From: Bacteriovoracaceae bacterium UBA6261
Lineage (GTDB): Bacteria > Bdellovibrionota > Bacteriovoracia > Bacteriovoracales > Bacteriovoracaceae
DNA length: 49,959 bases
Direction of reading: 5' to 3'
NCBI GenBank assembly: GCA_002440825.1
Contig: DJVH01000078.1
Location: 2,408-52,366 of the forward strand
Part shown: positions 1-8,189 of the stretch, piece by piece
Numbering within the stretch: position 1 is the stretch's first letter
How the letters are laid out: the number at the start of each line of letters is the position of its first letter
Made by a program: the position numbers and the translations under genes
The notes under the pieces: generated by a model
Database searches by the model: none
Told to the model about the DNA's origin: nothing
What the model saw: only the letters and a program-made list of their open reading frames with translations

Positions 1-449
1 TCTAGTTCATCGAGCTTGATAAATCCCTGGTTGATTAAATCCAGAAGTCTGCCGGGAGTAGCAACAAGAACATCAACTCCAAAACTCATTGCCTTCACTT
101 GCGGCGATTGCCCTACTCCGCCATAAATAACAGCGTATCTCATCTGCAATTTTTTTCCATAAGTGCAGAAGCTCTCATGAACTTGAATGGCAAGTTCGCG
201 AGTTGGCGTGAGGATTAAAGCGCGAGTGTGCTTTGGTTTTGCTTTTCTTCTAAAAGAATACAGATTGTGCAAAATAGGCAAAGCAAACGCAGCCGTTTTA
301 CCGGTACCGGTTTGAGCACATCCAAGAAGATCTTTGCCTTCCAGAAGCGCCGGTATGGCCTGAGCCTGAATGGGGGTTGGTTTTGTATATCCGGTTTCAG
401 CAAGGGCCTGCTTGATCGGGTCCGCGAGATTCATTTGTTCAAAAGTCAT
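1..449 (-). CDS. DEAD-box ATP-dependent RNA helicase (N-terminal part, runs off the window)
   Basis: The reverse strand from the ATG at 449 reads MTFEQMNLADPIKQALAETG and continues with helicase motifs in the family order: Q-motif (PTPIQ), motif I (AQTGTGKT), motif Ia (PTRELA), a GG pair and motif Ib (ATPGR). DEAD-box proteins unwind RNA duplexes in ribosome assembly, mRNA decay or cold adaptation. The helicase C-terminal domain and the DEAD box itself lie beyond base 1, so the subfamily (RhlE, SrmB, CsdA) cannot be settled. A purine-rich ribosome site (AGGTTGAG, reverse strand) precedes the start. The 43 bases between this start and the stop of the upstream transglutaminase gene suggest the helicase could be the last member of that minus-strand run. 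Confidence 0.9.
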   Translation of the reverse strand, partial: MTFEQMNLADPIKQALAETGYTKPTPIQAQAIPALLEGKDLLGCAQTGTGKTAAFALPILHNLYSFRRKAKPKHTRALILTPTRELAIQVHESFCTYGKKLQMRYAVIYGGVGQSPQVKAMSFGVDVLVATPGRLLDLINQGFIKLDEL

Positions 450-492
450 AGCTCAACCTACCTATTTAAAAACGCTGAGGCAACAAAACAAT

Positions 493-2358
493 TCAAGATC
501 TATAAAACGAGTTTATGTATGAAGAGGTTTCATTTTGAATATATTCGCTATGTTCTGGAAGGGTGAGCATACATCGACGAGAGAAGATTGAAGCTGTTTC
601 TGAATTTTCTTTCTGAAGGCCCATGCTCTTCATTTTTTTCAAAAAGCGATTGTAGCGCTTTTCGTCTTTGTTCACCCGGGTTCTACTTGCCAGAAAAAAG
701 AATAACCAGAGGACTGGAAGTGAAACTCCCAGGCAAAAAGCAAAAGCGATTCCCAGTGAGATATTTTTAGGAAGAAGGTTGCTGATAAGTTGTTGCTGTC
801 GTTCTTTATCGAAATTCAAAATATTGTAACTGAATGAAGTGTTCAGCGAGTCCAGCCAAAGTGAAGCTTGGTCAACAAATCTGAATTTCAACAAGGATTT
901 TGGCAGTTTGTAGTAATAAAAATTTAAATAAGGTTCAAGCTTTTCATTGAAAACATTTGCCCCTAATTGAATGCGTCCCGGAGCAATTGTAGCGGTTGGA
1001 TCATATCGCACCCACCCTCTGTCCTTAAAATAAACTTCTACCCATGAATGCGCATCAAGCTCGCGAACAAGAACTGAAGAATCGAATGGGTTATATTCTC
1101 CGCCCTGGTATCCAGAAACAATTCTGACTGGTAGATCCATAACTCTTGAGAGGTACGCAAAGGCAGCAGCAAAGTGACTGCAGTAGCCGCTCTTTCCATA
1201 AAGAATAAAATCTTCAAGTGAGTTGTATGTGGGAGGATTGAGTGTGTATTCAAAGTCTCTGTCTTTGAAGAAATCAACAATTGCCTGAAATTTTTCCTGA
1301 TCGTCCTTAAAGGTGCGGCCATTCACCAAAAGTTCTTCGATTTTATCTTTCATGTCAGATTTTAACCGAAGACCTTTTCGCATCATTATCGGAGAAATGA
1401 TTTTCCAGTTTGATTCATAACTTGAATTCACTTCATAGCTAACAGTACTTTTTGTAATGTTTTTAAGACGGAAACTACCCTCTGAAAAGAAGTTGAATTC
1501 TAAATTGCTTTTTGTAATGTTCGACATTCCGTCCAGTATAGGGAGAAATTCATTGTAGTCTTTTTCCAGCTGAACACGGTAGCTGGAGACAGGCTTAGGC
1601 AGTGGCAGTTGTTCGGAGCGAAGGTTTAGATAACCTGTTTTCCATTCTTCTTTGTAATAATCCCAAAGAATATTCTCCCTCCAGTAAAGAAGAGGTATAG
1701 GAAATTCTTTGGCATTTAACCCAATAACCCGAAAGACAACTTTTGATGAAAGGTTAAGTGGTCCAAGTTTTTTAAAGTTTAATTGCGAATCCACGCCTGA
1801 AAACAGCAGTTGAGGATTCGTGGTGTTCATAAACCCGGAAGTGAAACGAGGAAATGTATAAAACAAAAGCAGAGAAAAAAGAATAGAAGGAGTTACCAAT
1901 ATGAGAAGTCTTTTTACGTTGAGAAGCGAGAGATCATAGTTACGGATTTTTAAAATGTAATAAAAAAAGATCACAATTTTCAGCATACCCAAAAAGAAAA
2001 TCATGAATGATGGTTTTAACAAAAAAAGACAGGATTCAAGCAAAGCAAGAATCAAAAACATGTTAAAGTGATCACTTTCTTTTTCGAGTTCCCACAATTT
2101 CAATGAAGCCAGGATTAAAACAAAGGAGACACCGGCTTCAGGAACAAGATATGTTTTAAAGTGGTATTTCAGAAAAAATAATGAACCAAAAAGAATGACA
2201 GGCTTTATCACGGCTCTTAATGTTTGCGGTCCTAACAAGAATGAAAGAGCAGTCGTAGTCCAAGTTATCACGAGAACTGAAACAGGAATCTCGCCGAACA
2301 AAATCAATGAATTGATTAAAACCAAAATGTAAGAAAGATTTTTTACATTAAGTTTCAT
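493..2358 (-). CDS. TgpA-like membrane transglutaminase (DUF3488 plus transglutaminase-like domain)
   Basis: This 621-residue protein has a run of hydrophobic segments over about residues 1-165, an extracytoplasmic middle, and a transglutaminase-like core. The probable catalytic triad is visible as Cys393 (GYCSHFAAAF), His437 (DAHSWVEV) and Asp453 (YDPT). A late membrane segment near residues 550-570 is followed by a charged cytoplasmic tail. The fold and order match the TgpA/DUF3488 family, usually encoded with MoxR and DUF58 proteins; TgpA is essential in Pseudomonas, but its substrate is not established. The ATG overlaps the end of the DUF58 gene by 11 bases, so the two are translationally coupled. 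The function in the cell envelope is inferred from the family. Confidence 0.88.
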   Translation of the reverse strand: MKLNVKNLSYILVLINSLILFGEIPVSVLVITWTTTALSFLLGPQTLRAVIKPVILFGSLFFLKYHFKTYLVPEAGVSFVLILASLKLWELEKESDHFNMFLILALLESCLFLLKPSFMIFFLGMLKIVIFFYYILKIRNYDLSLLNVKRLLILVTPSILFSLLLFYTFPRFTSGFMNTTNPQLLFSGVDSQLNFKKLGPLNLSSKVVFRVIGLNAKEFPIPLLYWRENILWDYYKEEWKTGYLNLRSEQLPLPKPVSSYRVQLEKDYNEFLPILDGMSNITKSNLEFNFFSEGSFRLKNITKSTVSYEVNSSYESNWKIISPIMMRKGLRLKSDMKDKIEELLVNGRTFKDDQEKFQAIVDFFKDRDFEYTLNPPTYNSLEDFILYGKSGYCSHFAAAFAYLSRVMDLPVRIVSGYQGGEYNPFDSSVLVRELDAHSWVEVYFKDRGWVRYDPTATIAPGRIQLGANVFNEKLEPYLNFYYYKLPKSLLKFRFVDQASLWLDSLNTSFSYNILNFDKERQQQLISNLLPKNISLGIAFAFCLGVSLPVLWLFFFLASRTRVNKDEKRYNRFLKKMKSMGLQKENSETASIFSRRCMLTLPEHSEYIQNETSSYINSFYRS

Positions 2359-3280
2359 ATTCGGCCAGTGCTCTTAAACAGTTGTTGAGATGTTGTTGGG
2401 AATGTCCCGGCTCGACTGAAGTTTTATCCAGAGCGAGGCCATAGTGAAGTCCAGCAGCGTGAAGCTCGTATAAAGTATAACAAATGGAGCAGAGTTCTTT
2501 TTCCTTTTGTTCCGGGAGAAGACCTTCCGAAGAAAATCCCAGTTGAACGGGCAGTTCTTCATTGGCAAAAAGCTGTTTGGTTAAAAGTTTTCCAGTTTGA
2601 GCATATTTTTTCCAGTGAATTCTTCTTAGAGAATCCCCCGGATAGAAATTTTTCAAATAGAAATCGTCTTCATTTCCTGTTTTTTCATCGGCTATTTCAA
2701 TGATCTTAAATGGATCCAAAAGTTTTTTTTCCGGATACACGATTGTCTTGAGATTTAAATCGAAATACGTGAATGCCCGAAATAAATGAAAAGGAAAATA
2801 GGTTTCGACTGTAATTCTTTTTAAGTTAGCGACTCCCCTTTTTTTTCCTTCAACTGGGAATTCTATTTTGCATGAAGGTTGTTTATCTTTTAAAGAAAAT
2901 GAAAACAGCAGATCACCAGCGGCCAAGGCGTGATGTTTGATTTTAATCCCTATAAAATGGTGACCCAGAGCTGATTTGCTTTTGAATGTTAAAGTTAAAT
3001 TTGTTTTTTCACCCAAATGAACAGGGTTGATCCTGGCTGAAGCAAGTGACAGGTTTCGAAGATTGAAATGAGTGTAATACATCGAACCGATAAAGAGACA
3101 AAACAAGATGAAGTTAAAGAGCAACACGTAGTTATTAGCATAGACCAGACCAATAATCAGAAGAATGAGATTGAGACACAAAAGTTTCAACCCGTCCAAA
3201 GTCGGAACGATATAAAGCTGACCTTGTCTTCCAAGGTTGTGAACCTTTTCTTCGAAGTTTGTCTGAACTTTAGTCAACAT
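2348..3280 (-). CDS. DUF58 domain-containing membrane protein
   Basis: This 310-residue protein has a hydrophobic hairpin near residues 30-70 and a soluble remainder carrying the DUF58 signature (YPGDSLRRIHWKKYAQTGKL, about residues 215-235). DUF58 proteins accompany MoxR AAA ATPases and are thought to work in envelope-linked complex assembly or metal insertion; their activity is not established. The gene overlaps moxR upstream by 11 bases and the transglutaminase gene downstream by 11 bases, which makes a tightly coupled three-gene operon. No von Willebrand (BatA/BatB) genes follow, so this is the minimal MoxR-DUF58-TgpA version of the locus. Confidence 0.88.
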   Translation of the reverse strand: MLTKVQTNFEEKVHNLGRQGQLYIVPTLDGLKLLCLNLILLIIGLVYANNYVLLFNFILFCLFIGSMYYTHFNLRNLSLASARINPVHLGEKTNLTLTFKSKSALGHHFIGIKIKHHALAAGDLLFSFSLKDKQPSCKIEFPVEGKKRGVANLKRITVETYFPFHLFRAFTYFDLNLKTIVYPEKKLLDPFKIIEIADEKTGNEDDFYLKNFYPGDSLRRIHWKKYAQTGKLLTKQLFANEELPVQLGFSSEGLLPEQKEKELCSICYTLYELHAAGLHYGLALDKTSVEPGHSQQHLNNCLRALAEYET

Positions 3281-4184
3281 GAGTTTGCTTTATCAAAGAT
3301 CTCGTTAGTTCCAGATCATCTTCGAAAGAATGATTTTGAAATGGAGCAAGTCTATGTGAAGCAACATAAGGTAAAACGGCCTGGACATCGTCGGGAAGTG
3401 TGTATTCTCTACCTTCAATGAAGGCCCAGGTTTTAGCAGCTTTCACAATATCTCTTCCGGCACGAGGACTCAGACCTTGAAAGTTGTTATTGCTTCGGGA
3501 GTTTTCAAGAAGAGCGAGTACATAATCTAAAAGTTTGTCAGAAAAAATAACTTTATCAATCTGCTTTCTGATTTCAACGATGCTGGCCGGATTTAAGACA
3601 GGTCTCAATGAATGAAGATTTGTCTGATGGGAATTCTCTGAAATCAACTTCTTTTCGAAGGCAGTTTCGGGATATCCAATTTTAATTTTCATCATGAACC
3701 TATCAAGCTGCGATTCAGGCAAATGATGTGTACCGACTTGAGAACGTGGATTTTGTGTAGCCACCACAAAGAACGGTTCTTGTAGCGGCAGTGTTTTTCC
3801 ATCAAGGGTTACTTGTTTTTCTTCCATGGCTTCGAGGAGCGCGCTTTGAGTTTTTGGAGTTCCTCGATTTAATTCATCTGCAAGAATGAACTGATGAAAA
3901 ATAGGACCTGTGATCAGAGTAAACTTCGATTCTTTTTGGTCATAAATCTGAACACCCAACAAATCTGAAGGCATCAAGTCGTTGGTGAATTGGATGCGTG
4001 AAAAACTTAAGTCCAGAAGTCTTGCCATGGTTTTAGCAAAAGTAGTTTTACCGACACCTGGAACATCTTCAATCAGCAAATGGCCTTCGGAAAGAAAGCA
4101 ACAGAGCGCGAGTTTAAGTTCCTGCTTTTTTCCAAGAACGGAAGTTTGAGCGTCTTCGATGAATTTGTTTATTAAGTTGTTCAT
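3270..4184 (-). CDS. MoxR-family AAA+ ATPase
   Basis: This 304-residue protein shows Walker A (GVGKTT, residues 43-48), Walker B (ILADELNRG), sensor 1 (VVATQNP), an arginine-finger region (LPESQLDRF) and the MoxR C-terminal lid (GLSPRAGRDIVKAAKTWA). MoxR ATPases act as chaperones for partner proteins, usually encoded beside them, and the next two genes are the standard partners. It is the first gene of the operon and starts 73 bases from the divergent permease gene at 4258, so the promoters for both lie in that gap. Length and motifs are typical, and nothing looks degraded. Confidence 0.92.
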   Translation of the reverse strand: MNNLINKFIEDAQTSVLGKKQELKLALCCFLSEGHLLIEDVPGVGKTTFAKTMARLLDLSFSRIQFTNDLMPSDLLGVQIYDQKESKFTLITGPIFHQFILADELNRGTPKTQSALLEAMEEKQVTLDGKTLPLQEPFFVVATQNPRSQVGTHHLPESQLDRFMMKIKIGYPETAFEKKLISENSHQTNLHSLRPVLNPASIVEIRKQIDKVIFSDKLLDYVLALLENSRSNNNFQGLSPRAGRDIVKAAKTWAFIEGREYTLPDDVQAVLPYVASHRLAPFQNHSFEDDLELTRSLIKQTHVD

Positions 4185-4257
4185 GATCTTATGCTAATGG
4201 AAAAATGAAAATTTTCAATGTAACGACTCTTCTTGTCTGTTCTGGTATGATTAGGTC

Positions 4258-4992
4258 ATGAATCATTTTCTGCTCAGCTTTATGGGTTTTCTTACCGGAC
4301 TTATCGACTCCATTGTTGGAGGCGGCGGTCTTATTTCCCTGCCCACTCTGTCCATCGCCATTGCTCCGGGTGCCCCTGCGATCGGGACGAATAAAATTGT
4401 CGGATCCACTGGTGCGTTGATTGCTTTGCTGGTTTATGCCCGAAAAGGACATTTGCGCTGGAGAGAAGGTTTATCCTTTTGTCTGGTATGTGCAGTGGGA
4501 TCTTTCTGTGGAAGCTCGGCCGCACCATTTGTTTCAAAAGATTTCTTTCGTTACTTGATGATCTTTATGTGTCCGGTGATTTTGTATATTGTCTGGAATC
4601 GTGATCTGTTTTTTACCGAGCGGGAAAATTTTGTAAAACCTCATTACAGCATTTTCTTTCTTTCAGCTTTTGCATCGGGATTTTATGATGGTTTTTTTGG
4701 ACCCGGCGGAGGAACATTCATGTTCCTTGGATTATTTTTGGGAACTGGATATCCTCTGTTGCCTTCGATAGCCATTTCGAAATTGGCGAATACTTTTTCT
4801 GCTACTACGGCCCTCATAACTTATGCACATAATGGTTACGTTCATTGGAGAGAAGGTTTTCTCATGGCAAGTGGTATGGTTGTCGGATCTTTTTTGGGAG
4901 CTAGTTATGCAAGCAAGAATGCGACAAAGATTATACGACCAATGCTTACGTTGATTGTTTTGTTGCTGATGGTGAAATTGATCTGGTTTTAA
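4258..4992 (+). CDS. TSUP (TauE/SafE) family membrane permease
   Basis: This 244-residue hydrophobic protein is built from two related halves, each opening with a glycine-rich stretch: SIVGGGGLISLP near residue 20 and GFFGPGGGTFMF near residue 150. That internal duplication and the seven to eight predicted membrane segments are typical of the TauE/SafE family, which moves small anions such as sulfite or sulfonates. The substrate cannot be read from sequence. The gene stands alone on the plus strand, divergent from moxR and convergent with pstS, and ends at a strong bidirectional terminator. Confidence 0.85.
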   Translation: MNHFLLSFMGFLTGLIDSIVGGGGLISLPTLSIAIAPGAPAIGTNKIVGSTGALIALLVYARKGHLRWREGLSFCLVCAVGSFCGSSAAPFVSKDFFRYLMIFMCPVILYIVWNRDLFFTERENFVKPHYSIFFLSAFASGFYDGFFGPGGGTFMFLGLFLGTGYPLLPSIAISKLANTFSATTALITYAHNGYVHWREGFLMASGMVVGSFLGASYASKNATKIIRPMLTLIVLLLMVKLIWF

Positions 4993-4997
4993 AATGG

Positions 4998-5033
4998 AAA
5001 AGGCCCGGTTCGTTTAATTGAACCGGGGCCTTT
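4998..5033. terminator. Bidirectional rho-independent terminator between the permease and pstS genes
   Basis: A long GC-rich hairpin with arms AAAGGCCCGGTTC and GAACCGGGGCCTTT and one bulged base sits between two convergent genes. T-rich sequence follows on both strands, so it can stop transcription from either side. Confidence 0.85.
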
Positions 5034-5063
5034 GTCCTGTTTTCCTTCAAGGAGTGAAAGAAA

Positions 5064-6053
5064 TTATTTAAGAGTTTTTACAAGTCCTTCAGAAAGTTTT
5101 TTCGGCAATGGAGCATAGTGCAGGTCTGAAGCGAATTTTTGACCATCCATGAGTGCCCACCCAAGGAATGTTTTTATTTCTTTTAAAGCTGGAGTATCGC
5201 CTTGAGGAAGGAGGATCCATGTGAAAGAAGAAATTGGATAAACACCTTTTCCGTCAGCGTTGATCACTGAAATTCTTAAATCGCCATTTGCATCTTTTAC
5301 AGAAGCTGCTGATTTAGAAATTGAATCAACAGTTGGAGATACGAATTCCCCTTTTTTATTTTTAACTGCTGCCATAGAAAGTTTGTTGTTGATTGCGTAG
5401 GCAAGTTCAACGTAACCGATAGCTCCATCAGTCTGAGAAATCATTGCAGTAACACCTTCGTTGCCTTTTGCGCCGATTCCAGCAGGCCAGTTGATGTTTT
5501 TGCCAGCACCAACTTTTGTTTTCCAGTCCGCCGACACTTCAGCAAGGAATGTAGAGAATACGGCCGTTGTTCCTGAGCCATCAGAACGTCTTACAACAAG
5601 AATGTCTGTTGCAGGTAGTTTTGCTTTTGGATTTAATTTCGCGATAGCAGCGTCATTCCACTTTGTGATTTTCCCCTGGAAAATATCAGCGATAGTTTGT
5701 CCTTCAAGTTTTAGATTGTTTTCAAGACCTTTAACATTGTAAGCAATAGTGACTGCACCAAGAACAGTCGGGATGTGACGGATTGGAGCTTTTGCTGATT
5801 TCATTTCTGCATCAGTCATAGGCGCATCAGTTGCCCCGAAGTCTACGGTTTGTGCAAGAACCTGCTTAATTCCTCCACCGCTGCCGATAGATTGGTAGTT
5901 AAACTCGACATTCGCGTGAGCCTTTTGGTACTCCGAGAACCACTTTGAATAAATTGGATAAGGAAATGTAGCGCCTGCTCCGTTAATCTTTTGAGCAGCA
6001 ACAGCACTAAGAGACAGAGACAATACGAGAAACATAATTAATTTTTTTAACAC
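5064..6053 (-). CDS. pstS: Phosphate ABC transporter periplasmic substrate-binding protein PstS
   Basis: The product has a Sec signal peptide (LIMFLVLSLSLSAVAAQ) and then the PstS opening INGAGATFPYP. The phosphate-contacting loop RRSDGSGTTAVF lies mid-protein and a typical GIGAKGNEGV segment follows. It captures phosphate for the PstCAB permease. The longest frame begins at a GTG at 6065, but GAGG lies six bases before the GTG at 6053, so I prefer 6053 (about 329 residues); an ATG at codon 7 is also possible. pstC, pstA, pstB and phoU are not adjacent, which is unusual. A Pho-box-like site lies about 63 bases upstream. Confidence 0.95.
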   Translation of the reverse strand: MLKKLIMFLVLSLSLSAVAAQKINGAGATFPYPIYSKWFSEYQKAHANVEFNYQSIGSGGGIKQVLAQTVDFGATDAPMTDAEMKSAKAPIRHIPTVLGAVTIAYNVKGLENNLKLEGQTIADIFQGKITKWNDAAIAKLNPKAKLPATDILVVRRSDGSGTTAVFSTFLAEVSADWKTKVGAGKNINWPAGIGAKGNEGVTAMISQTDGAIGYVELAYAINNKLSMAAVKNKKGEFVSPTVDSISKSAASVKDANGDLRISVINADGKGVYPISSFTWILLPQGDTPALKEIKTFLGWALMDGQKFASDLHYAPLPKKLSEGLVKTLK

Positions 6054-6115
6054 GGTTAACCTCACTGTGTATGGAATGTCTGTCTTGATAATATGAGGAA
6101 GGATGAAAAAAGTAT

Positions 6116-6133
6116 CGTCAGATTTTTGTTAAG
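6116..6133 (-). promoter_or_regulatory. Candidate Pho box upstream of pstS
   Basis: The reverse strand reads CTTAACAAAAATCTGACG: two hexamers, TTAACA and CTGACG, exactly 11 bases apart around an A/T tract, as in the PhoB site architecture. The same core, with one difference in 14 bases, occurs upstream of the porin gene at 7398-7416. Placement before a phosphate-binding protein gene supports the call. PhoB binding is inferred. Confidence 0.5.
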
Positions 6134-6149
6134 AATGGGATAGGGAAAA

Positions 6150-6175
6150 TAAAAAAGGGGGACCTAAGTCCCCCT
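6150..6175 (-). terminator. Rho-independent terminator of the porin gene
   Basis: GGGGGAC and GTCCCCC form a perfect 7-bp stem with a 4-base loop, followed on the reverse strand by six T residues. It lies about 27 bases past the porin stop codon. Confidence 0.88.
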
Positions 6176-6201
6176 ATGTTCGTGTAATTCTTGGTTAAGA
6201 A

Positions 6202-7326
6202 TTAGATGTCGAATTTAATACCAGCAAACATCATGTTACCTGTGATTTTTGTATCACCAGTTGTAACAGCATTTTTCTTAACATCATGAGAGTAACCAAC
6301 ATGATATCTGAAGTTAACATCTTTCATTGGCTTAATAGCTAGAGTAAGAGCCCATGCATCACGTTTGTAGTCTGTAGCAGTTGTGCTTACAGCATCATAC
6401 TTATCGTGGATGTAGTTGAATGAAGGAGTTAGATTATCCCAAGTATAAGCAACGTTTGCCCAGTATGAAGTTGTTTTGTCTTCAGTTGTAGAAGTTGCAG
6501 TTGGGTTAGCAGCTGTGTTTTCTCTTTTGTATTGTTTCCAGTCAGCATCGATTGTGAAACCAGCAACAACTGATCTTACACCAACAGCCATCAACTTATT
6601 AGTTGAATCAGGAGATGTTGTTGCATCTGTTTTACCGTTAAGACCAAAAGAAGTGTAACCTAAAGTTGGTTGAACTAGACCATCAAGGAAAGATCCGTTG
6701 TAGTAAGCTCCCCAAGCAGTTTTTGTATTTTTTGCATCGTCGCCAGTCGTTGCAGTGTCAGAGTATGCACCTCTTGCTGGGTTGAAAGCAGAGACTGTGA
6801 AAGTATGACCTTGAAGTGCAGTGTAGATTGCAGAGTATCCAACGTGGTAAAGATCAGCATCTGTTTTTACAAGGTTATATACACCAGAGTTCATAGAGCC
6901 ATAAGAAACGACAGCTCCTGTTCCAGCTTCAACTGGATAATCTGTTCCAGATGTGAAGTATTCACGGCCAAGAGATTCAACTTGGTTGTGTTTACCAATT
7001 CTTGAAGTAAACCATTGGTTCTTGTGATCAACATACATCATGTCTAGGTTTTGCCATGATAGGTCTCTATCTTGAGTAGCGCCACCTGTTGAGAATCTGT
7101 AACGGAAACGACCTGAAAGACTTTCGTTGATTGTGAAAACAGAGTTCAAACGGATAACGTTTGAGTAGAATTCACCTCTTTTGTCTTCGTATGAAGAAGC
7201 AGCAGTAGTGTTTTCATGTTTTACTTTTGATGAACCGTAATCAAAACGACCTTCAACATTGAATTTCATGTCAGCGGCCATTGCAGTTGATGAAAGAACT
7301 GCGAGAGCAGGTAGAAGCATTTTCAT
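6202..7326 (-). CDS. Outer-membrane beta-barrel porin, probably phosphate-regulated
   Basis: This 374-residue protein has a signal peptide ending in STAMAA and then alternating short beta strands rich in Tyr, Gly, Asn and Thr (for example VEGRFDYGSS, GRFRYRFSTGG, NVAYTWDNLTPSFNY). The last strand, MFAGIKFDI, carries an aromatic residue near the C terminus as barrel-assembly signals do. It should sit in the outer membrane as a diffusion channel. I cannot name the family. It has its own terminator, and its upstream region carries the same Pho-box-like core as pstS, which suggests a phosphate-starvation porin; that role is inferred from the site, not from the protein sequence. Confidence 0.8.
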   Translation of the reverse strand: MKMLLPALAVLSSTAMAADMKFNVEGRFDYGSSKVKHENTTAASSYEDKRGEFYSNVIRLNSVFTINESLSGRFRYRFSTGGATQDRDLSWQNLDMMYVDHKNQWFTSRIGKHNQVESLGREYFTSGTDYPVEAGTGAVVSYGSMNSGVYNLVKTDADLYHVGYSAIYTALQGHTFTVSAFNPARGAYSDTATTGDDAKNTKTAWGAYYNGSFLDGLVQPTLGYTSFGLNGKTDATTSPDSTNKLMAVGVRSVVAGFTIDADWKQYKRENTAANPTATSTTEDKTTSYWANVAYTWDNLTPSFNYIHDKYDAVSTTATDYKRDAWALTLAIKPMKDVNFRYHVGYSHDVKKNAVTTGDTKITGNMMFAGIKFDI

Positions 7327-7397
7327 TTAAGAATCTCCCGAAATATTAATATAATGTTAAAATGATTTACCCGGCCGACAAAAAAAGCAAGTCTTTA

Positions 7398-7416
7398 TTT
7401 GTCAGATTTTTATTAG
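7398..7416 (-). promoter_or_regulatory. Candidate Pho box upstream of the porin gene
   Basis: The reverse strand reads CTAATAAAAATCTGACAAA, with hexamers CTAATA and CTGACA 11 bases apart, about 72 bases before the porin start. It matches the site before pstS in 13 of 14 core positions. The sharing is seen directly; PhoB control is inferred. Confidence 0.5.
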
Positions 7417-7458
7417 TCTTTGGATTGATAAAAATTTGGATATCGCGGACAATTAATT

Positions 7459-8181
7459 ATGGAAAGCACCCTCGAACATAATTTTAGATCGGAGACTAAA
7501 ACAATCAAGTTTTTGTTGAAGGCGTTTTTCTTCTTCATTCACCTCGCGATCATGACAGAAATTGTAGCGGGGCCCAAATTCAGATTGGGTTTAAGATTGC
7601 TCTTCTTTCTTTATCTTTCAACCCCCTACTACAAGACAATAAAGCATCGTTATTATACCTACTGGACCTTCTCTGCATTGCTGTTCTTTTATATTTTATT
7701 CAAAATAAATGAGATGTTTTTTGTTCTTCATCACGCTCATATTGGCGCACTTTATGTAGTGTCTTGTCTCCTCCTTATTTTTAAAATGTATTTTCTTTCT
7801 TCCCCTATTTATTATCCTCGAGTGAGCTGGTGGGAATACGATTTCCGTTATCGCGACGATTTAAAAGTTACAGTTAAAGCTCATGATCAGGAATACGAAG
7901 CACGTCTCACTGACTTGCGAAGATTCGCAGGTTGTATCGCTCTTTTCGAAGAACTAAAAATGGGTGATGAAATTTTGATGAACACAAAAGTGGATGATGT
8001 TTCCGTCACACTTCGCGGCCAGGTGATGAGCAAGAGAAAAGATCTCATTGGTCGACCGCTCATTTACGGTATTCAATTCAAGTTCGACAGTAGAAGCAAC
8101 AAGAAGCGATACATTCAGCTCCTGCGTTTGTGGAAAAAAGAAAAAAATAATAAACGAAAATTAAAATTCGCCCAAGTCTAA
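7459..8181 (+). CDS. Membrane protein with a C-terminal PilZ-like domain
   Basis: This 240-residue protein has about four hydrophobic segments in residues 15-125, ending at YFLSSPIYYP, and then a soluble domain of about 100 residues. That domain reads RYRDDLKVTVKAHDQEYEAR, then LTDLRRFAGCIAL, then YGIQFKF, an arrangement that recalls PilZ c-di-GMP receptor domains (R-rich start, D/N-x-S-x-x-G-like turn, YG(V/I)xF strand). The consensus DxSxxG is not intact, so nucleotide binding is doubtful. The gene diverges from the porin gene and ends 8 bases before tadA, so the two may be cotranscribed. The start has only a weak ribosome site. Confidence 0.65.
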   Translation: MESTLEHNFRSETKTIKFLLKAFFFFIHLAIMTEIVAGPKFRLGLRLLFFLYLSTPYYKTIKHRYYTYWTFSALLFFYILFKINEMFFVLHHAHIGALYVVSCLLLIFKMYFLSSPIYYPRVSWWEYDFRYRDDLKVTVKAHDQEYEARLTDLRRFAGCIALFEELKMGDEILMNTKVDDVSVTLRGQVMSKRKDLIGRPLIYGIQFKFDSRSNKKRYIQLLRLWKKEKNNKRKLKFAQV

Positions 8182-8189
8182 AAGTCGAT

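Noticed and set aside
228..566. A 112-codon plus-strand frame at the window start
   Set aside because: It runs antisense through the helicase gene, whose motifs are clear, and through the end of the transglutaminase gene.
3068..3421. A 117-codon plus-strand frame
   Set aside because: It lies antisense to the DUF58 and moxR genes and shows no recognisable protein features.
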